DNA from: Sabellastarte sp. h YS-2021
Lineage: Eukaryota > Annelida > Polychaeta > Sabellida > Sabellidae
NCBI GenBank assembly: GCA_964017235.1
Contig: OZ024929.1
Location: 161,619,609 to 161,683,608, forward strand
Length of the DNA: 64,000 bases
Direction of reading: 5' to 3'
Numbering within the stretch: the stretch's first letter is position 1; the number at the start of each line of letters is the position of its first letter. The notes under the pieces were generated by a model. That model worked only from the letters and a program-made list of their open reading frames with translations, did no database searches and had not been told where the DNA came from. The translations under genes were made by a program, and so were the position numbers. Below, piece by piece: positions 32,396-46,000 of the stretch.

Positions 32396-33632
32396 TGTCT
32401 GCAGTATTTGGTTAAAAGTGTGTATATCCTATCTCCAGGATCGTTTTCAGTCAGTCAAGATTGGTTCTAGTCTTTTGAATTTGTTCAAATTGAAGTTTGG
32501 AGTCCCCCAAGGTTCTGTCTTAGGTCCCCTTCTGTTTTCCCTCTACACAACACCTCTTGGTCAAGTCATCAGAAAATATACCGGAGTCCGTTACCACTTC
32601 TATGCGGACGACACTCAGTTGTTCATTCACTTATCCCCTGATGATAGTCTCAAGTCTTTTGACCGTCTTAAATCATGTTTGAATGATATTCAGGTCTGGA
32701 TGTCTGAAAACAAACTCAAGCTAAATCCTGATAAAACAGAATTCATAGTCTTCGGTGCCAAAGACAGACACAAATGGCTCAGTGACTCACTACCTGTCAA
32801 TATCCTGGGTAATTGCCTCTCTCCCGCAGATGTTGTACGCAATCTGGGTGTTCTGTTTGATGCAAAGTTTTGTTTCACCAATCTCGTAAATTCTGTTATC
32901 AAATCCTGCTTTATCAGCCTCAGGGACCTTCATCGTATCAGGAGGTTTCTTTCTGTGGATACATCAGTGGTGATTGCAAATGCTCTGGTCAGTAGTCGTT
33001 TGGATTATTGCAACTCTCTTTTTCGCAGTTTGTCATCCCGAAATGCTACAAGGCTCCAATATGTTCAAAATGCGCTTGCACGGTTTGTCACTGGTGCTTC
33101 AAAGTACACTCACATTACATCCACCCTTAGGACACTCCATTGGCTACCCGTTAGACAACGTATTATCTTCAAAACCCTAGTTTTGGTCTATAAGTACCTC
33201 ACCACTGGCCAGCCTAAGTATTTTGCACCATATCTCCCCTTGTACAAATCTGCCGTGAATACAAGACGTTCCAATCCCAAAAATTTGTTCCTTCTGGTTC
33301 CCTCTTACTGTCCTTCCATCCATAAATCAAAGGTCCATTTTAACAATAGTTTCTCATATGATGCCCCTAAGTTATGGAATGATCTTCCATATGATATACG
33401 CAGTGCTCCAAATCTCTCCAGTTTCAAAAGTCGACTCAAAACCTACCTATTTCAGAAATCATTCCCACCATAGCTTCTTACTACCAAACACCGGACTGCC
33501 TCCCTGGCAACGACTCGGAACATGTCTAATGTCTCATGATTTATGCCTTACGGATTGGATGGTGTGCCTTAGAATCCGTTGATACGGAGATTAAGCACCT
33601 GGACAACTGATTGATTGATTGATTTGTAACAA
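32396..33632 (+). mobile_element. CR1/L2-like LINE, 5'-truncated
   Basis: Only the 3' part of a non-LTR retrotransposon remains: the second half of the reverse transcriptase, a short 3' UTR and a TGAT-type tail (ACTGATTGATTGATTGATT at about 33608-33625), typical of this LINE group. It lies just upstream of the first coding exon of the threonine ammonia-lyase gene, on the same strand. No clear target-site duplication was found. Confidence 0.85.
32418..33473 (+). CDS. LINE reverse transcriptase, C-terminal 351 codons
   Basis: Open to a stop at 33473. GVPQGSVLGPLLFSLYTTPL and the catalytic FYADDTQLFI mark RT blocks 4 and 5. WMSENKLKLNPDKTEFIVFG and VRNLGVLFD follow, and the C-terminal APKLWNDLPYDIRSAPN and FKSRLKTYLFQ segments are typical of CR1/L2-type proteins. 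The first RT blocks and the endonuclease are missing because of 5' truncation, so the first codon shown is not a real start. The frame is otherwise unbroken, which suggests a fairly recent insertion. Confidence 0.88.
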   Translation: MCISYLQDRFQSVKIGSSLLNLFKLKFGVPQGSVLGPLLFSLYTTPLGQVIRKYTGVRYHFYADDTQLFIHLSPDDSLKSFDRLKSCLNDIQVWMSENKLKLNPDKTEFIVFGAKDRHKWLSDSLPVNILGNCLSPADVVRNLGVLFDAKFCFTNLVNSVIKSCFISLRDLHRIRRFLSVDTSVVIANALVSSRLDYCNSLFRSLSSRNATRLQYVQNALARFVTGASKYTHITSTLRTLHWLPVRQRIIFKTLVLVYKYLTTGQPKYFAPYLPLYKSAVNTRRSNPKNLFLLVPSYCPSIHKSKVHFNNSFSYDAPKLWNDLPYDIRSAPNLSSFKSRLKTYLFQKSFPP

Positions 33633-33972
33633 CAAATAAAGGATGTAAAATAATTGCAATTTAAAGAGAATTTTAGATGTCATATTTTACATACCTTTTT
33701 TTCATGCAATATTTAGAGACCCAGTTGCTGTTATATTTTCTTTAAATATCTGAAACCATGCACACATACTAGACTGTCAGCCGCAGATATATTGTAGTTA
33801 AACCCTGCTTACGATCAAATATCGAAGTACCAGTAACATTAGTACTGCTCAGACAGATTTCCAGGTAAATTTCTTAAATTTAGTAAGTTGGAACTTCCTT
33901 CAGAAATTTCCGACAGAAAGCCCCAATTTTGACCTTTGTACCTGTATAATTTCAGCCTTGGGTTATAACAGA

Positions 33973-34071
33973 ATGGATTCTCAGCAAAAACCTGCCCAGG
34001 ATTCTTGTGAGGAAGAGATCTTGGATCCTTTCTGTGATCCAGATAACCCGGTACAAGTGGAGTTCAGAGAG
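33973..34071 (+). CDS. Threonine ammonia-lyase coding exon 1
   Basis: 33 codons, MDSQQKPAQD at the start and ending VEFRE, phase 0, donor GTGTGT at 34072. The acidic N-terminal extension precedes the catalytic domain. An acceptor-like TTTCAG ends at 33955, implying an upstream non-coding exon. Confidence 0.75.
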
Positions 34072-37000
34072 GTGTGTTTTTCATGTTCTCTAGTTAATTG
34101 CTGCCAGAAGTAGTACTTTTTTTTTTTTTCATTTCGGATACCCTTTTTAGTGCTGCTGAAGTGAACATAAAGACTCAAATTTTCCTTTATCGTGTCTGTG
34201 CTTGCTGGATTTGAACCAGACAAACTGATTTTCAGGTTTTTAGTGATAAACTGAAAAGAGGTAACTGTACTTAAATTGACTGCATATTTCTCCGTGTTAT
34301 AAGTCATCTGTTTACTCTGACATGGTGTAGGTTAAGCCCTCCCCCATCCTAAAGAATTGATACTGGGCATCTGTGAATTTACAGCTGTTTAGTCTTTCAA
34401 TATTCACTTTGAGAAAAAAATGACCCATCTGTGAGTGGATGAATATTGAATAGTACTGAAATTAAAAATTGACCTGAATACAACAATTATTCTGGTCAGT
34501 TATAGCCTATTTGAACAGCAGTAAACAATTATTTATGTGCACATGAGCGCTTTCATATTATCAATATTGCATGCTTGATTTCAGTGTCAATAGTGGACGT
34601 GTTAATATTGGACTCGCGTAGAATTATTTGATTTTTTTTGGATTTTTTTTTGCTACCTGACTTTTTGTATTATGATCAAATCATGTTTCCTGCGTGCATA
34701 TATTACAAGAGGCTTTTATAGGGCTTTATGTGTACAAGACATAAAAGTTGCAAAAATACTGAAAGACGAGAATATAAGTATCATTGTGTAAAGGTTCTAA
34801 TTATCATTAATCTGCATTGATTTTCTGATAAAACATCTTTTGTCTAACATTTTGCTTTTGGCTCTGAATAGCTATCATAACATTGGTGTTTTTCTCATCC
34901 AAAACACTAGTAGCATGAGTACACAGTGGAGTCCCTAACAGTAGAAATCTCTCAAGAATGCCATTTTAAACAGAAATAAATATCTGTGTTTTTTGTGGAT
35001 TTTTCTGTAACTATTTACCCTGCCATCAAGAATTTCTGGCTAAGTAAAATTGTTTTCTTCCCGTAAGAGTGTTTCAATTTAAAAGTATTAACAGACTGTA
35101 TTGTCTACTTTTGTCTGTATTTCTACAAAAAAAAAAAATAGTTTCCTGCTTTGCCTTGTACCAGGGTTTGATGAAAGGAAATCCCCTCACTGTTATGAAG
35201 GAGACAAATGTGTTTGTGTTGTCAGTGTTTTTGTTTTGTGTTAGTTTGTGTTAATGTCACAACAGGAGACCATATAAATTAAATCCATTTTTTGTCACAT
35301 ATTTCATGAAGAAATTCACTGCGGCCTTTCATTTTATACAGGTGAGTGCTTCAGCCTACAGGATCAAGAATGCCATCAACAAGACACCTTGTTCCAAGTC
35401 CCGCCTGTCCAGTGATGTGGGCATGGATATCTACTTCAAGAAAGAGTTCATGCAGCACACTGGCAGGTAGAGGTCGTACTATTTACCCAAATATGAATAG
35501 GCTTCTTGGTGCTGTATATAATTGTGTCCACCAGAGATTCTCTTGTCCGTTTCTTGTGAAAGGTTTTACACCTAGGCTTCACAAATTTACAGCATATGTT
35601 CTGCATCAAAAAGGCTTATCTGGGAGTACTTTTGGCCTCATTTGACTTCAATACCACTTCCAATTTTGATCAAATTTAAATTGCCTATGTCTCACTTATT
35701 ATAGGTCCCAGAGGTTTGGGATCTCTAATAGAAGCATAGGAATAATTCATGGTCTGTGATTCTTTGATGTGGTCAGATTTAACCTTGGACCCCTCCTTTT
35801 AAATAAAACCAGGGTAGCTAAATTGTGTCCAAATAAAAGTGCATATATTTTGCATATTATTGGTCCTAAATGTTTGGGATGCCAAAAGTCAAATGAGATT
35901 AGCAAAAAGTAAAAGTAGGTTTGACGTGTGTAAAAACATAGAAAAATGCGTGCTGGGATTCTGTTTATATACTCAGATTTCATCTTGGACCCTGCTTCAT
36001 AATCAAATGAGTGTAGCCAAACTTAAAAGTGTTTATAACTCACTTTTTTATTGCGTTAATACATCCTATCCAATGGACAATAGCTTATCCGGTCGGCGCA
36101 GACCGGCCCGCCAAACGTCAGAAAAAGACATGTCTCCACCGGCAGGTCGGTCCGTAGTACCAGTGCACTCGCCAGATGGCGTGTCGTACTTCCTTCCTGT
36201 CTAGACAGAGTGACGTCATAGCATCTTTTTCGTTTGGCGCAAACCAGTGCACAGTGGAAAATTTTATCTCTGCCAGAAATTGTGTTTTTTGATAGTTATT
36301 TGCTTGAAATCGTTCTGAATCTTATTAAATTGACGTTACAACTTTATTTCATGAACTATGTCTTCACCTGGCCAGAAGAGAGGGAGTTGTGGCCATGCAA
36401 TGGCGATTTTTGACGGACATGCATTCTGTGCACGGTGTAGGGAAAAGGGGAAAGGTGAGGAACCATGTATCGCTAATAAAGACACTGCAGACTGTTCTCT
36501 GTGTAATTCATTCACCCCTGAGCAACGTGCCCAGATCTCTACTCCATCATACAAAATCAAGAAGGAGAAAAGGGAGGCAAAATGTGTGGATACACAACCC
36601 ACTGACGAACTTGTAGACCCTTCCAGTGTCTCCATTATTGGGGTTGTAAGTGGGCCTAGTGGGGATAAATCCCCTGCCCCTTCTGAAAAGAAACCCAAAA
36701 AGGACAAGCCCCCTGCTAAATCAAAGAAATCATCATCTTCAACTCTCTCTTCTTCCACGGAAGACAAGTTTTCAGCCCTAGAGGACAAATGGGTGGATCG
36801 TTTCAACAGGCTAGAAGCCTTACTTTTAGCCAGATCCATAGAACGTACCTTTTCTTCAGATGTCAGGGTCGCTCCAGATCATCCCCCTCCATTAAATGTT
36901 ACACGAGACTCTGAACCCTTCTTTCAACCAACTGATAAAGCTCTGGATATGTCTCAGCGCACTGGCCCAGACTCTAGTGCTGCCTTGCAGCCGTCGGCCG

Positions 37001-40000
37001 GTAAGCTAACCACAGATCCTGCCTTACAAGGTTCTTCAACTGTTAAGCGCACTGGCCCAGACACTATTGCTTCACAGCAAAAGTCGGCCGGTAAGCTAAA
37101 AGCCAAAGTCAACATTTCTACACAGGGGCGCACTGGTCCAGACACCGCTTCTCAGAAGCATAAGTCGACCGGTAAGCCTAGTACCGACTCTCACCGACCT
37201 TCAACTCTTTCTGCTGAAGGATCCGACCACCCTCCCTCCGACCGACCTTATAGTTCAACCGGCTCCTTTTCACCGACCCCTCAGAAGGGCAGGAAAGACA
37301 GTATCTCTAGTTTGGACTCGGATACCCAGAGTCAGCTCTCCGACACTCCCCCGGTGGAACTGTTTGTAGAGGAGGGAGATTTGTCCGATGACCAGGAATT
37401 TGACCAGGAACTCCCGACGTCAGAAGAGCAAACCTACCGGGAAACCATGAGAGGCATACGATCCTTTATGGGGTGGTCGCATATTCCAGTTATGGACAGC
37501 TCAAATCCCTCTGACGACAATCCTTTTGCGGGCCCCAAGGCTCCGGCACCCAGCAAGATTTCAGTACAAATGCCTACAGAGGACTGGCTCTGCCGAAAGT
37601 TATCTAAGCTCAACCTTAATGTGACTGAGGGATACCCCTCCAGAACCACTGAAGCCGGTATCCTTCCTATGGACCATTTCCTCAGGCCTCCAAAACCACA
37701 GACAAAATGGTATGGTCTTTATTCTGACCAGCAATTAGATCCGGCCACAGTCACCAGTTGGCATACAGGTCCGGCCAAGCTAAACAACAGCTTCGGAAGA
37801 ATAGCCAGGAAAGCCGCCTTGGCAGCTACACCTCCAGCTTCCCGTAGAATCTCACAAGATACGCTTAGGCGTTGGGAGAGGACGGCCAGAGAGGCCTCAG
37901 TAGTGTGTAACCAGACGGCCAGTTTCAACCACTGCTTGTTCAAAGTGCAAGGGGACATGCAGACACAGCTGAAAGTTATCCGATTGGAAAACAAGGGTAA
38001 AGTCTCCAAGAAACTGTCCGAAGCCGCTGAAGAATTGCAATTCCTTATGGAATTTAACTCCAGCATCACACAAGCGACAGCCAAGGCAATGGAACACTTA
38101 ACAGACTTTGTTTTCATTACCATGGGAAACCTTGCCTTGGCCCGTCGAGACTCATACCTCAGCCACTTAAAGAACTGAGTGAAACCGGACACCTTTGCTG
38201 CCCTCAGGACCGGCCCACTTCATATAGCCACCTTGTTTTCAGAAGCAGTTGTTAAGAAGGCTGAGGAAGAGATTGCTCTGTACGATAACAAGAGTCATCC
38301 TACGGCTACCACTTCACATGCTAGACACCGTTTTCACCCGTATGAACAGTCGGATAAAAAGCAGGAGAGTCGGTCAGAGGGAAAACAGGACAGACCTGCC
38401 TGGAAGAATATCAACAGGCGTCCTTTCAAGCGAGGCAGGGGCAAAGCCTCCAACTTCTCTTCCCGACCTTCCCGCGGTCAACAACATTATAAATGACAAT
38501 TATTGTGTTCACAGGGATACAAGTCAGCTGCTGACCCGGACTTTTCACACAAACGAGACAATGAACAATCTGTTAAATTTAGATGTAAAGCCTCTTGTTG
38601 TCAAATTTGTTCCTTCTGCGCCCGGGCTTCCACAAAGGAAAGGGATAAGTCCCGGAGTGCCAGAATGTCAATTAAAAAAGTGTCAATTAAAATCTGTGAA
38701 AAGTGCTTCTTGTGTCACTCAATTGTCTTGTGTCAATTCTGTTTCAAATGTACCAAATGTTGCCCTCACTCTGCCTGTAGGGGCCAGACTGCAAAACTTT
38801 TGCCAAACTTGGCTGGACCTGGGTGCCGGTCCGAAAGTGGTGCAAATTCTGCAAGAGGGCTACACCCTCCCCTTTCGAATCCGACCAAAACTTACAAGAA
38901 TTCCTACAGTCATAAGCTGCTATGCCAATCCTCTCAGGAACAGCTACCTGTTAGAGGCATTGCATCAGCTTATCGACAAAAATGCTGTAGAGCCGGTTTC
39001 CAATCAGACCTCGTTGGGGTTCTACAACCGACTCTTTTTAGTCCCCAAACCCAACAACAAATGGAGACCGATATTAGACCTCAGCAATCTGAACCAATTT
39101 CTCAAAGTGGAGAAATTCAAGATGGAAACACCGGAAACCATCAGAACCTCCCTCCTACAGGGGGAGTGGGTTACATCGGTGGACTTCAAGGATGCTTATT
39201 TCCATATACCGATACAGGAACAGTCCAGAAAATACCTCAGATTTCAGGTCCAGGACCGGACCTACCAGTTCAAAGCTCTCCCTTTTGGCCTGTCCACAGC
39301 ACCCATGGAGTTCACTGTAGTAACAAAGGAGGTCAAACTAATGGCCATACACAAGGGTATAAGAATCCACCAGTACCTAGACGACTGGTTGGTAAGAGCC
39401 AAATCCCCCCAAACCTGTCTCCGACATACCCAGATGCTGGTCAGAATATGCCAGGATCTGGGCTGGTTGGTGAATTTGGAAAAATCAGAACTGGAACCCA
39501 AACAAATCTTCAACTTTGTAGGCTACCAGTTCGACCTCAGGTCCGGCCGGTGGCAAAGTCTTCAAGAAAAGATACAAGCACTTTTGTTACTACCGGCCTG
39601 TCCGGTCCGACAGTTCATGTCCCTGATAGGCCTGCTAACAGCCACAGAAAAACAAGTTCACTTAGGCCGTTTACACATGAGACCCATTCAGTGGCATCTC
39701 AAAACCAATTGGAGGGTACCGGAATCTCTAGAGAAGGTCATCCCTCTACCCAGGTCCCTGCACCCACATTTACAATGGTGGCTAGAAGAAAGCAATGTGC
39801 TCCAAGGCCAACCATTACACCCCATAAAGCATGCTCTGCAAATATTTACAGACGCATCAAAAGAAGGGTGGGGCGCTCACTTAAACGAGTTCACTGCAAG
39901 AGGGTCCTGGTCGGTGCCAGAAAGCAAACTGCACATAAACTATCTAGAACTCAAAGCGGTGTTTTTAGCCCTCAAAGAGTTCCAAAGTCTCTGTGTAGAC

Positions 40001-43000
40001 AAGATAGTTGTAGTAGCAACCGACAATACTACAGTGGTCGCTTACATAAACAAAGAAGGGGGCATGAGGTCAGGCCCTCTATGTGCCCTACTGTGGAGAA
40101 TCTTGACCTGGTGTTCCCAGCGACATGTGACACTAAAAGCCCGACACATCCCAGGCCACTTAAATGTGATAGCAGACAAGCTATCCAGACTGGGTCAAAC
40201 CATCCAGACAGAGTGGTCCCTACTTCCAGAAGTTTTTCATCAGATATGCAACCGATGGCACCGGCCTCAGATAGACCTATTTACCACGAGGTTCAACCAC
40301 AAGTTGCCTCATTTTGTCTCCCCAGTACCGGACTCCCTGGCTGTAGCAGTGGACGCACTTACTCTGCCATGGGAGGAGCTGGATGCATATGCCTTCCCAC
40401 CGACCGCCATATTGGGCAGAGTGGTGGAGAAACTACTGGACAGCCCCTGCAAGAGAATAATCCTAATTGCCCCGGGTTGGCCCAACATACCTTGGTTTTG
40501 GGACCTGGTGACCATGTCCAGTCAAGTCCCTCTCAGCTTGCCCAACCGGCCCGATCTGTTGACACAGCCTTTCAACCAGATTCCTCACAAAAATCTGACC
40601 AACCTAAATCTCCATGCATGGCTCCTAGAGCCACAGCAATCAAACAACAGGGCTTCTCTAAGGCAGTGGCAGCAAGAATTGAGGCTCCTCAGAGGAGCTC
40701 AACCAGATCAGTCTATGAGGCAAAGTGGACCATTTTTACAAAATGGTGCATCACTAATCAGGTGGACTTCAGGTCTCCACCTGTAAAGTCGGTGGCTGAC
40801 TTCCTACTGCACCTCTTTGAGGACAAGAAGTTACAACCCAGCACCATTGATGGATACAGGTCTGCAATCGCTGATAAACTAGGTAATACAACAGTCAATA
40901 TCAGCAAAGATGATAATCTCACTCGTCTCTTGGAAAGTTTCAACAGAGATAGACCCAAAGGGCGTAGGGGAATACCCTCCTGGAACCTCTCCCTGGTACT
41001 ACACCAGTTGACAAAGGCTCCTTTCGAACCTCTTAGGGAGGCATCTCTGAAGCATCTCACCTTCAAAACTGTCTTCCTTTTGGCCCTGGGCTCTGGCAAA
41101 CGCAGGAGTGAGATCCATGCATGGCAACACAGGAACATCAGACACCAATCCGGCTGGTCTAAGGTGTCTCTCTTTCCATCTCCCAGCTTTCTTTCCAAGA
41201 ACCAGTTGGCCAAAGAGGGTCCAGAGAGTGTAGCCCCAGTGGTCATATCAGCCCTGGCACCTACTCTGGATAGATCCCTCAAATCTGACAGATCCCTTTG
41301 TCCAGTTAGAGCCTTACGCTACTATTTGGACAGGACTTCAGACCTCAGGCAGCACAAGGAGCTAGTCTTTGTCTCCTTCAAGAAGGGCTTCGACAAAGAC
41401 ATCTCCCTGCCACGATCTCCTCATGGATCAAGCAGACTGTGATCCTATGCTATGAGCTCTCCGATCATCAAGCCCACACCCTGCATCAAGTTAAAGCTCA
41501 TGATGTCAGGGCCTTCGCTGCCTCTAAGGCCTTCCAGTCGGGAGTCTCCTTGGAGCAGATCTTATCAGCCTGCCACTGGAAATTTCATAATACCTTCACT
41601 CAATTCTATCTGAAGGATGTGGCCTGAGCTGAGCTCTACCATCTTGGTCTGGTTGTGGCTGCTCAACAGATCCACCAACAGACTGGTACCTAGAGGAGAT
41701 CTGTGCCTATGTAAATAGTGTACATATTTGTATATATGCACATATAGTTAAGGAACAAAGGAAAAAAAAAAATCTCACGTACTTCCTCCGGGAGACTTAA
41801 TTTTGTGGGACTGAGCTCATCCCTCTCTTCCCCTACCTCAGAGCAGGTCTGCCAAAAAAGGGGGGGGGGGGAGACAAGGTCGACTCTGACGGTTCCAGTC
41901 TGGTTAACCGGATGATGATATTCGACCATAGCCTTAAGGGGTTTTGACTTCAAGGTCTACCCAGGCTTTCAGAAGGAATTTTCATTGTCTCTAATATGAG
42001 TTCACACAAGTCCCTAGTAACTTACCCGCCAACCAAGCGGTAGTTATTCAGCTATTGTCCATTGGATAGGATGTATTAACGCAATAAAATTGCAAATTTA
42101 ATAAGTAAATTAAATTTTTATAAGTTAATACCCTATCCAATGGACACACAAGACCCTCCCACCGACCCCGCTATCAGCTTACTAGGGGTCTAATAGGTTT
42201 AGACAACAGAAAAGATGCTATGACGTCACTCTGTCTAGACAGGAAGGAAGTACGACACGCCATCTGGCGAGTGCACTGGTACTACGGACCGACCTGCCGG
42301 TGGAGACACAGGACGTCTTTTTCTGACGTTTGGCGGGCCGGTCTGCGCCGACCGGATAAGCTATTGTCCATTGGATAGGGTATTAACTTATAAAAATTTA
42401 ATTTACTTATTAAATTTGCAATTTATTGGCCCTAGAAGTTTGGGATGTGTAACCAGCCAATAGGAATTTGTATGCTCGGATTCTTTCTTGTGTAAAATAA
42501 GGATGGGTACACCTTTGACAAACAAAGCTTAACCTTTGACTTTCACTAATTATTTTATATTGAAAGAGTGTGATGCCCAATACATGCTAGTGATGTATGT
42601 GTATGAATCTATATTTTCTACAGTGTATGTGTAATCAGGGAATGCACGTATATACTTGAATTTTCATTGAATACATGTGTCCCTGATTTTGTCAGGAACT
42701 GTGTGTATTCCTTAAAATTTTCAGGGAATTCAAGATTTCACTGACATGTATCTATTTCATTCATTATACAGTATTCCCAGGCTACACATATTTGCTCCAC
42801 TGTATATACACAGAGCCTTGTGATGCTGTCACTAGTTACACCTTCAATAAACAAACATTAAGCTTGTCATTTGACCTGTCCCTGTTCTTCTAGCTTCAAG
42901 GAGCGTGGTGCTTGCTATACCCTGGTAATGCTGTCTGCTGAGCAGAAACAGAAGGGAGTAATAGCTGCCAGTGCAGGCAATCACGCACTGGCCTTAGCAT

Positions 43001-46000
43001 ACCATGGCAAGCTACTCAACATCCCCGTCACTGTCATAATGCCCATCATTGCCCCGCTCATGAAGGTTCAGAACTGCAGGCATTATGGTGCCAAGGTGAT
43101 CGTCAAAGGCGCAGATATCGTGGAGTCAAAATGCTATGCCCAGATGATGGCGAGGGATGAAGGGTTGATATATGTCAATGGTTATGACCATCCACACATC
43201 CTAGCCGGGCAGGGCACCATGGGATTGGAAGTCGTGGAACAGGTGCCTGATTTGGATGCCATTGTGATTCCAGTTGGGGGAGGAGGTTTGATAGCTGGAT
43301 CAGCACTTGCCATAAAGAATCTCCACCCCCATGTCAAAGTCATTGTAAGTAACACTTCATGGAAGTGCCTCAAAATTGAGGCAAGATATTAAATACTAGA
43401 TTGATTAGTTGATTTATCGATGAACTAAGTGTCTGTGGAACAAAATTTAATATTGTTATCTGATAAAAAATGTTGAAAATGTTAAGACATAGGGAAAAAC
43501 TCTGTTTACTCATTGTGTGGCAGGTCTTGATTTTTACCAGTGATTAAATCCACTAGTATACCTTCAAGCATAAAATAATCTCTAATGTTGAATTTAAATT
43601 AACTAGACTTGTTTCTTAGGTTTGGATTAATAATTTGATCATTTTAAGGTACTGAACCACAAGATTATTATTTATTATGAAAAAAATAGGCCTCATCCAT
43701 TAATAATTGGAAAAGACTAGGTGACCCAACATTATGCATTAATTTATCCCCAGATAACAATTGGAGAGTGTACTGTTGATCTTGGTACCACTGATCTCCT
43801 GCCATTGTTTTCTCAGGGTGTTGAGTCTGAACGTTGCGCGAGTTTCACTGCATCACTTGAAGCAGGTAAACCTGTGTACACAAAGACCCACTCCACTCTG
43901 GCCGATGGTCTGGCTGTACCTCTGGTGGGTGTGAATGCTTTCGCCACAGCAGCCCCACTCATAGACAAGATGGTCATAGTGAGGTGAGTGACACATGGAT
44001 TAATGGATGACAAGTGTCGAAAATATGCCAGTTAAGTTGCATGTGTAGAAAAATGCCAGTTAAGTTACAGGTGTAGAAACAAGCCAGTTGATGTATGTTG
44101 GGACGATGACAGGGTGTCTGGTGAGTTGAAAACAGGTCAATAGTGTTGAGAAGCTTAGTACAAACTACTGAACTGGGCATTAATAAAATTATTAAATTAT
44201 TGTTACTTCCATAGCATGGGTGAAACCCAGCGTTCTTGTAGAACTTTCTATGCAATAGTTGTTTTTAAACATAGGTTTCTTTTTGACACAGATATTTGAC
44301 ATTTTGTTTTCAATAAATTTGTTCACATCATCCTCCATATGTTTGCTTTATTGATACTTGCCGTTGGTTACTACCAAAACGTAATTACCAGGATTTGGGT
44401 CAGTTTTCATAATACAGATATCCAGTTCTGGATTTTTACCCTGTGTCTCACCCCTAATTTATGGGTGTAAAAACATGCCAGATGAGTTACTGGAGTAGGA
44501 ATATGCCAGTTGATTTAGAGGTGTAGAAACATGCCAGATGAGTTACAGGTGAGAAAAAAAACAGGCTAGGTGAGGTACAGGCAGAAAATGATAACAAACG
44601 TAAAAGACTGGCAATCTTATCATTCAAAAAGACAGAAAACTGGTTGATTGTTGCTTACATTATTGCAAAATAATGAAAAGTTTACTTGTATAGAGTAGTC
44701 AAAATGCATACTGTTGTACACACATAATGAGTGGTCTTGCTATAGGACATAAAACTTTTACCACACGTTTGGTTTAGTAAATGAGTTGCATAATTTGATA
44801 GTTTTACATGCATAGTTTTAAACTAGTGGTTTGGCTACAGGACATAAAACTTTTACTACTTGTTTGGTTCAATACAAAAGTTGCATACTTTGATAGTTCT
44901 GCATGTATAGTTTAAACCTAATGATTTTCCCTTGTTAATAAATCCTACTGTAATGGATTAGAATGTATTTTAGGTTGATGTATGTACTTTACTCAGATCA
45001 AGAATCATAAAAAAAACAACTGTAGTTCTTCCAGCAGAACCAAATTCATTAAAGTGGACAGTTCTTTAAGTTCTGCTCACAGAGTTTTCCATAAAACTTG
45101 AAGTGCTGTACTTATGTAATCAACCCCTCTGTATTATCAGTTCTCTGATTGTTCTGTGTTTTTATATTTCTACATAGTGAGGAGTACATAGCCCTGGCTA
45201 TTCTGCGTCTTGTCGAGATAGAGAAGTCGGTGGTGGAGGGAGCAGGAGCCACAGGTCTTGCAGCCATATTGGCGGGCCTCTTGCCTGAACTCAAGAACAA
45301 AAAGTATGTGGCTCACCAATGTATGACATAGGTTGTGGAAAAACTGTAAAGTGATGAAGTATATGCAAAATATGGGCATTTTCCCATCGTCCAAGTTAAG
45401 AGTGAAAGATAGCTACTCATTCTGTGAGATTTTACATGTAATTCTAAAACGTTTTTAATTGACTGCAGATAACATTGACACTTATTCACTGAACCCTTAC
45501 TACAGTGAAACTTGTGAATAAAGACCACCTATGGGGAATAGAAACATGGTCTTTACAAGAGGTTGGTCTTTATATAGAGGTAAAATTAAGGGGAAATACA
45601 AGCTTGGGAATCAAGTGGTCTTTATATTGAGATAGGTCTTTTTATAGAGGTGGACTCTCACACAGGTTAGACTGTGTTGCATTTCTGCAGGGCAGTTATC
45701 CTCTCTCTTGAGTACCATTGACACCAATTTAGCAAACACTTACTGAATATAGGGTTGTAACCTCTCTATGGGAAACATTCTCACCATTATATAGTGCATG
45801 CTCTCTTGTTAATATAGTGTATATTTTGCATACATTTCATGCTTTTTTCTTATTGGGGTTGAAATTACAATGCTACTGTGCGAAATTTTCAAATTTTGTC
45901 TTGCCATTGAGACTAAAAATCCTGTACCGTTTACACTACACTGTATCCTCACTGTGTATATTAGATGGTTTTTATGCATATTTTGATTTGTTCACCAGGA

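Larger units (their letters stand above)
36045..42428 (+). mobile_element. DIRS retroelement copy B (young, nearly whole)
   Basis: A 6.4 kb DIRS element in intron 2, on the same strand as the gene. It looks nearly whole, with only a few breaks (about two to four). Parts: left inverted terminal repeat, gag-like region, overlapping reverse transcriptase/RNase H/methyltransferase-like and tyrosine-recombinase regions (overlapping frames are usual in this family), conserved 3' tract, internal complementary region and right inverted terminal repeat. The two terminal repeats show essentially no substitutions, only one small length difference and a change at their inner edge, so the insertion is recent. 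TTT lies at both junctions and there is no longer target-site duplication, as expected for a recombinase-mediated insertion. It is the youngest of the three DIRS copies here. Confidence 0.93.

Noticed and set aside
40758-41282. 174-codon minus-strand open frame opposite the DIRS B recombinase region
   Set aside because: Antisense shadow of a conserved sense domain.
42871-42893. ATG upstream of exon 3 as a gene start
   Set aside because: It lies in the intron before the CTTCTAG acceptor. The motif SFKERGA needs the split codon from exon 2, and exons 1 and 2 supply the expected N-terminal domain.
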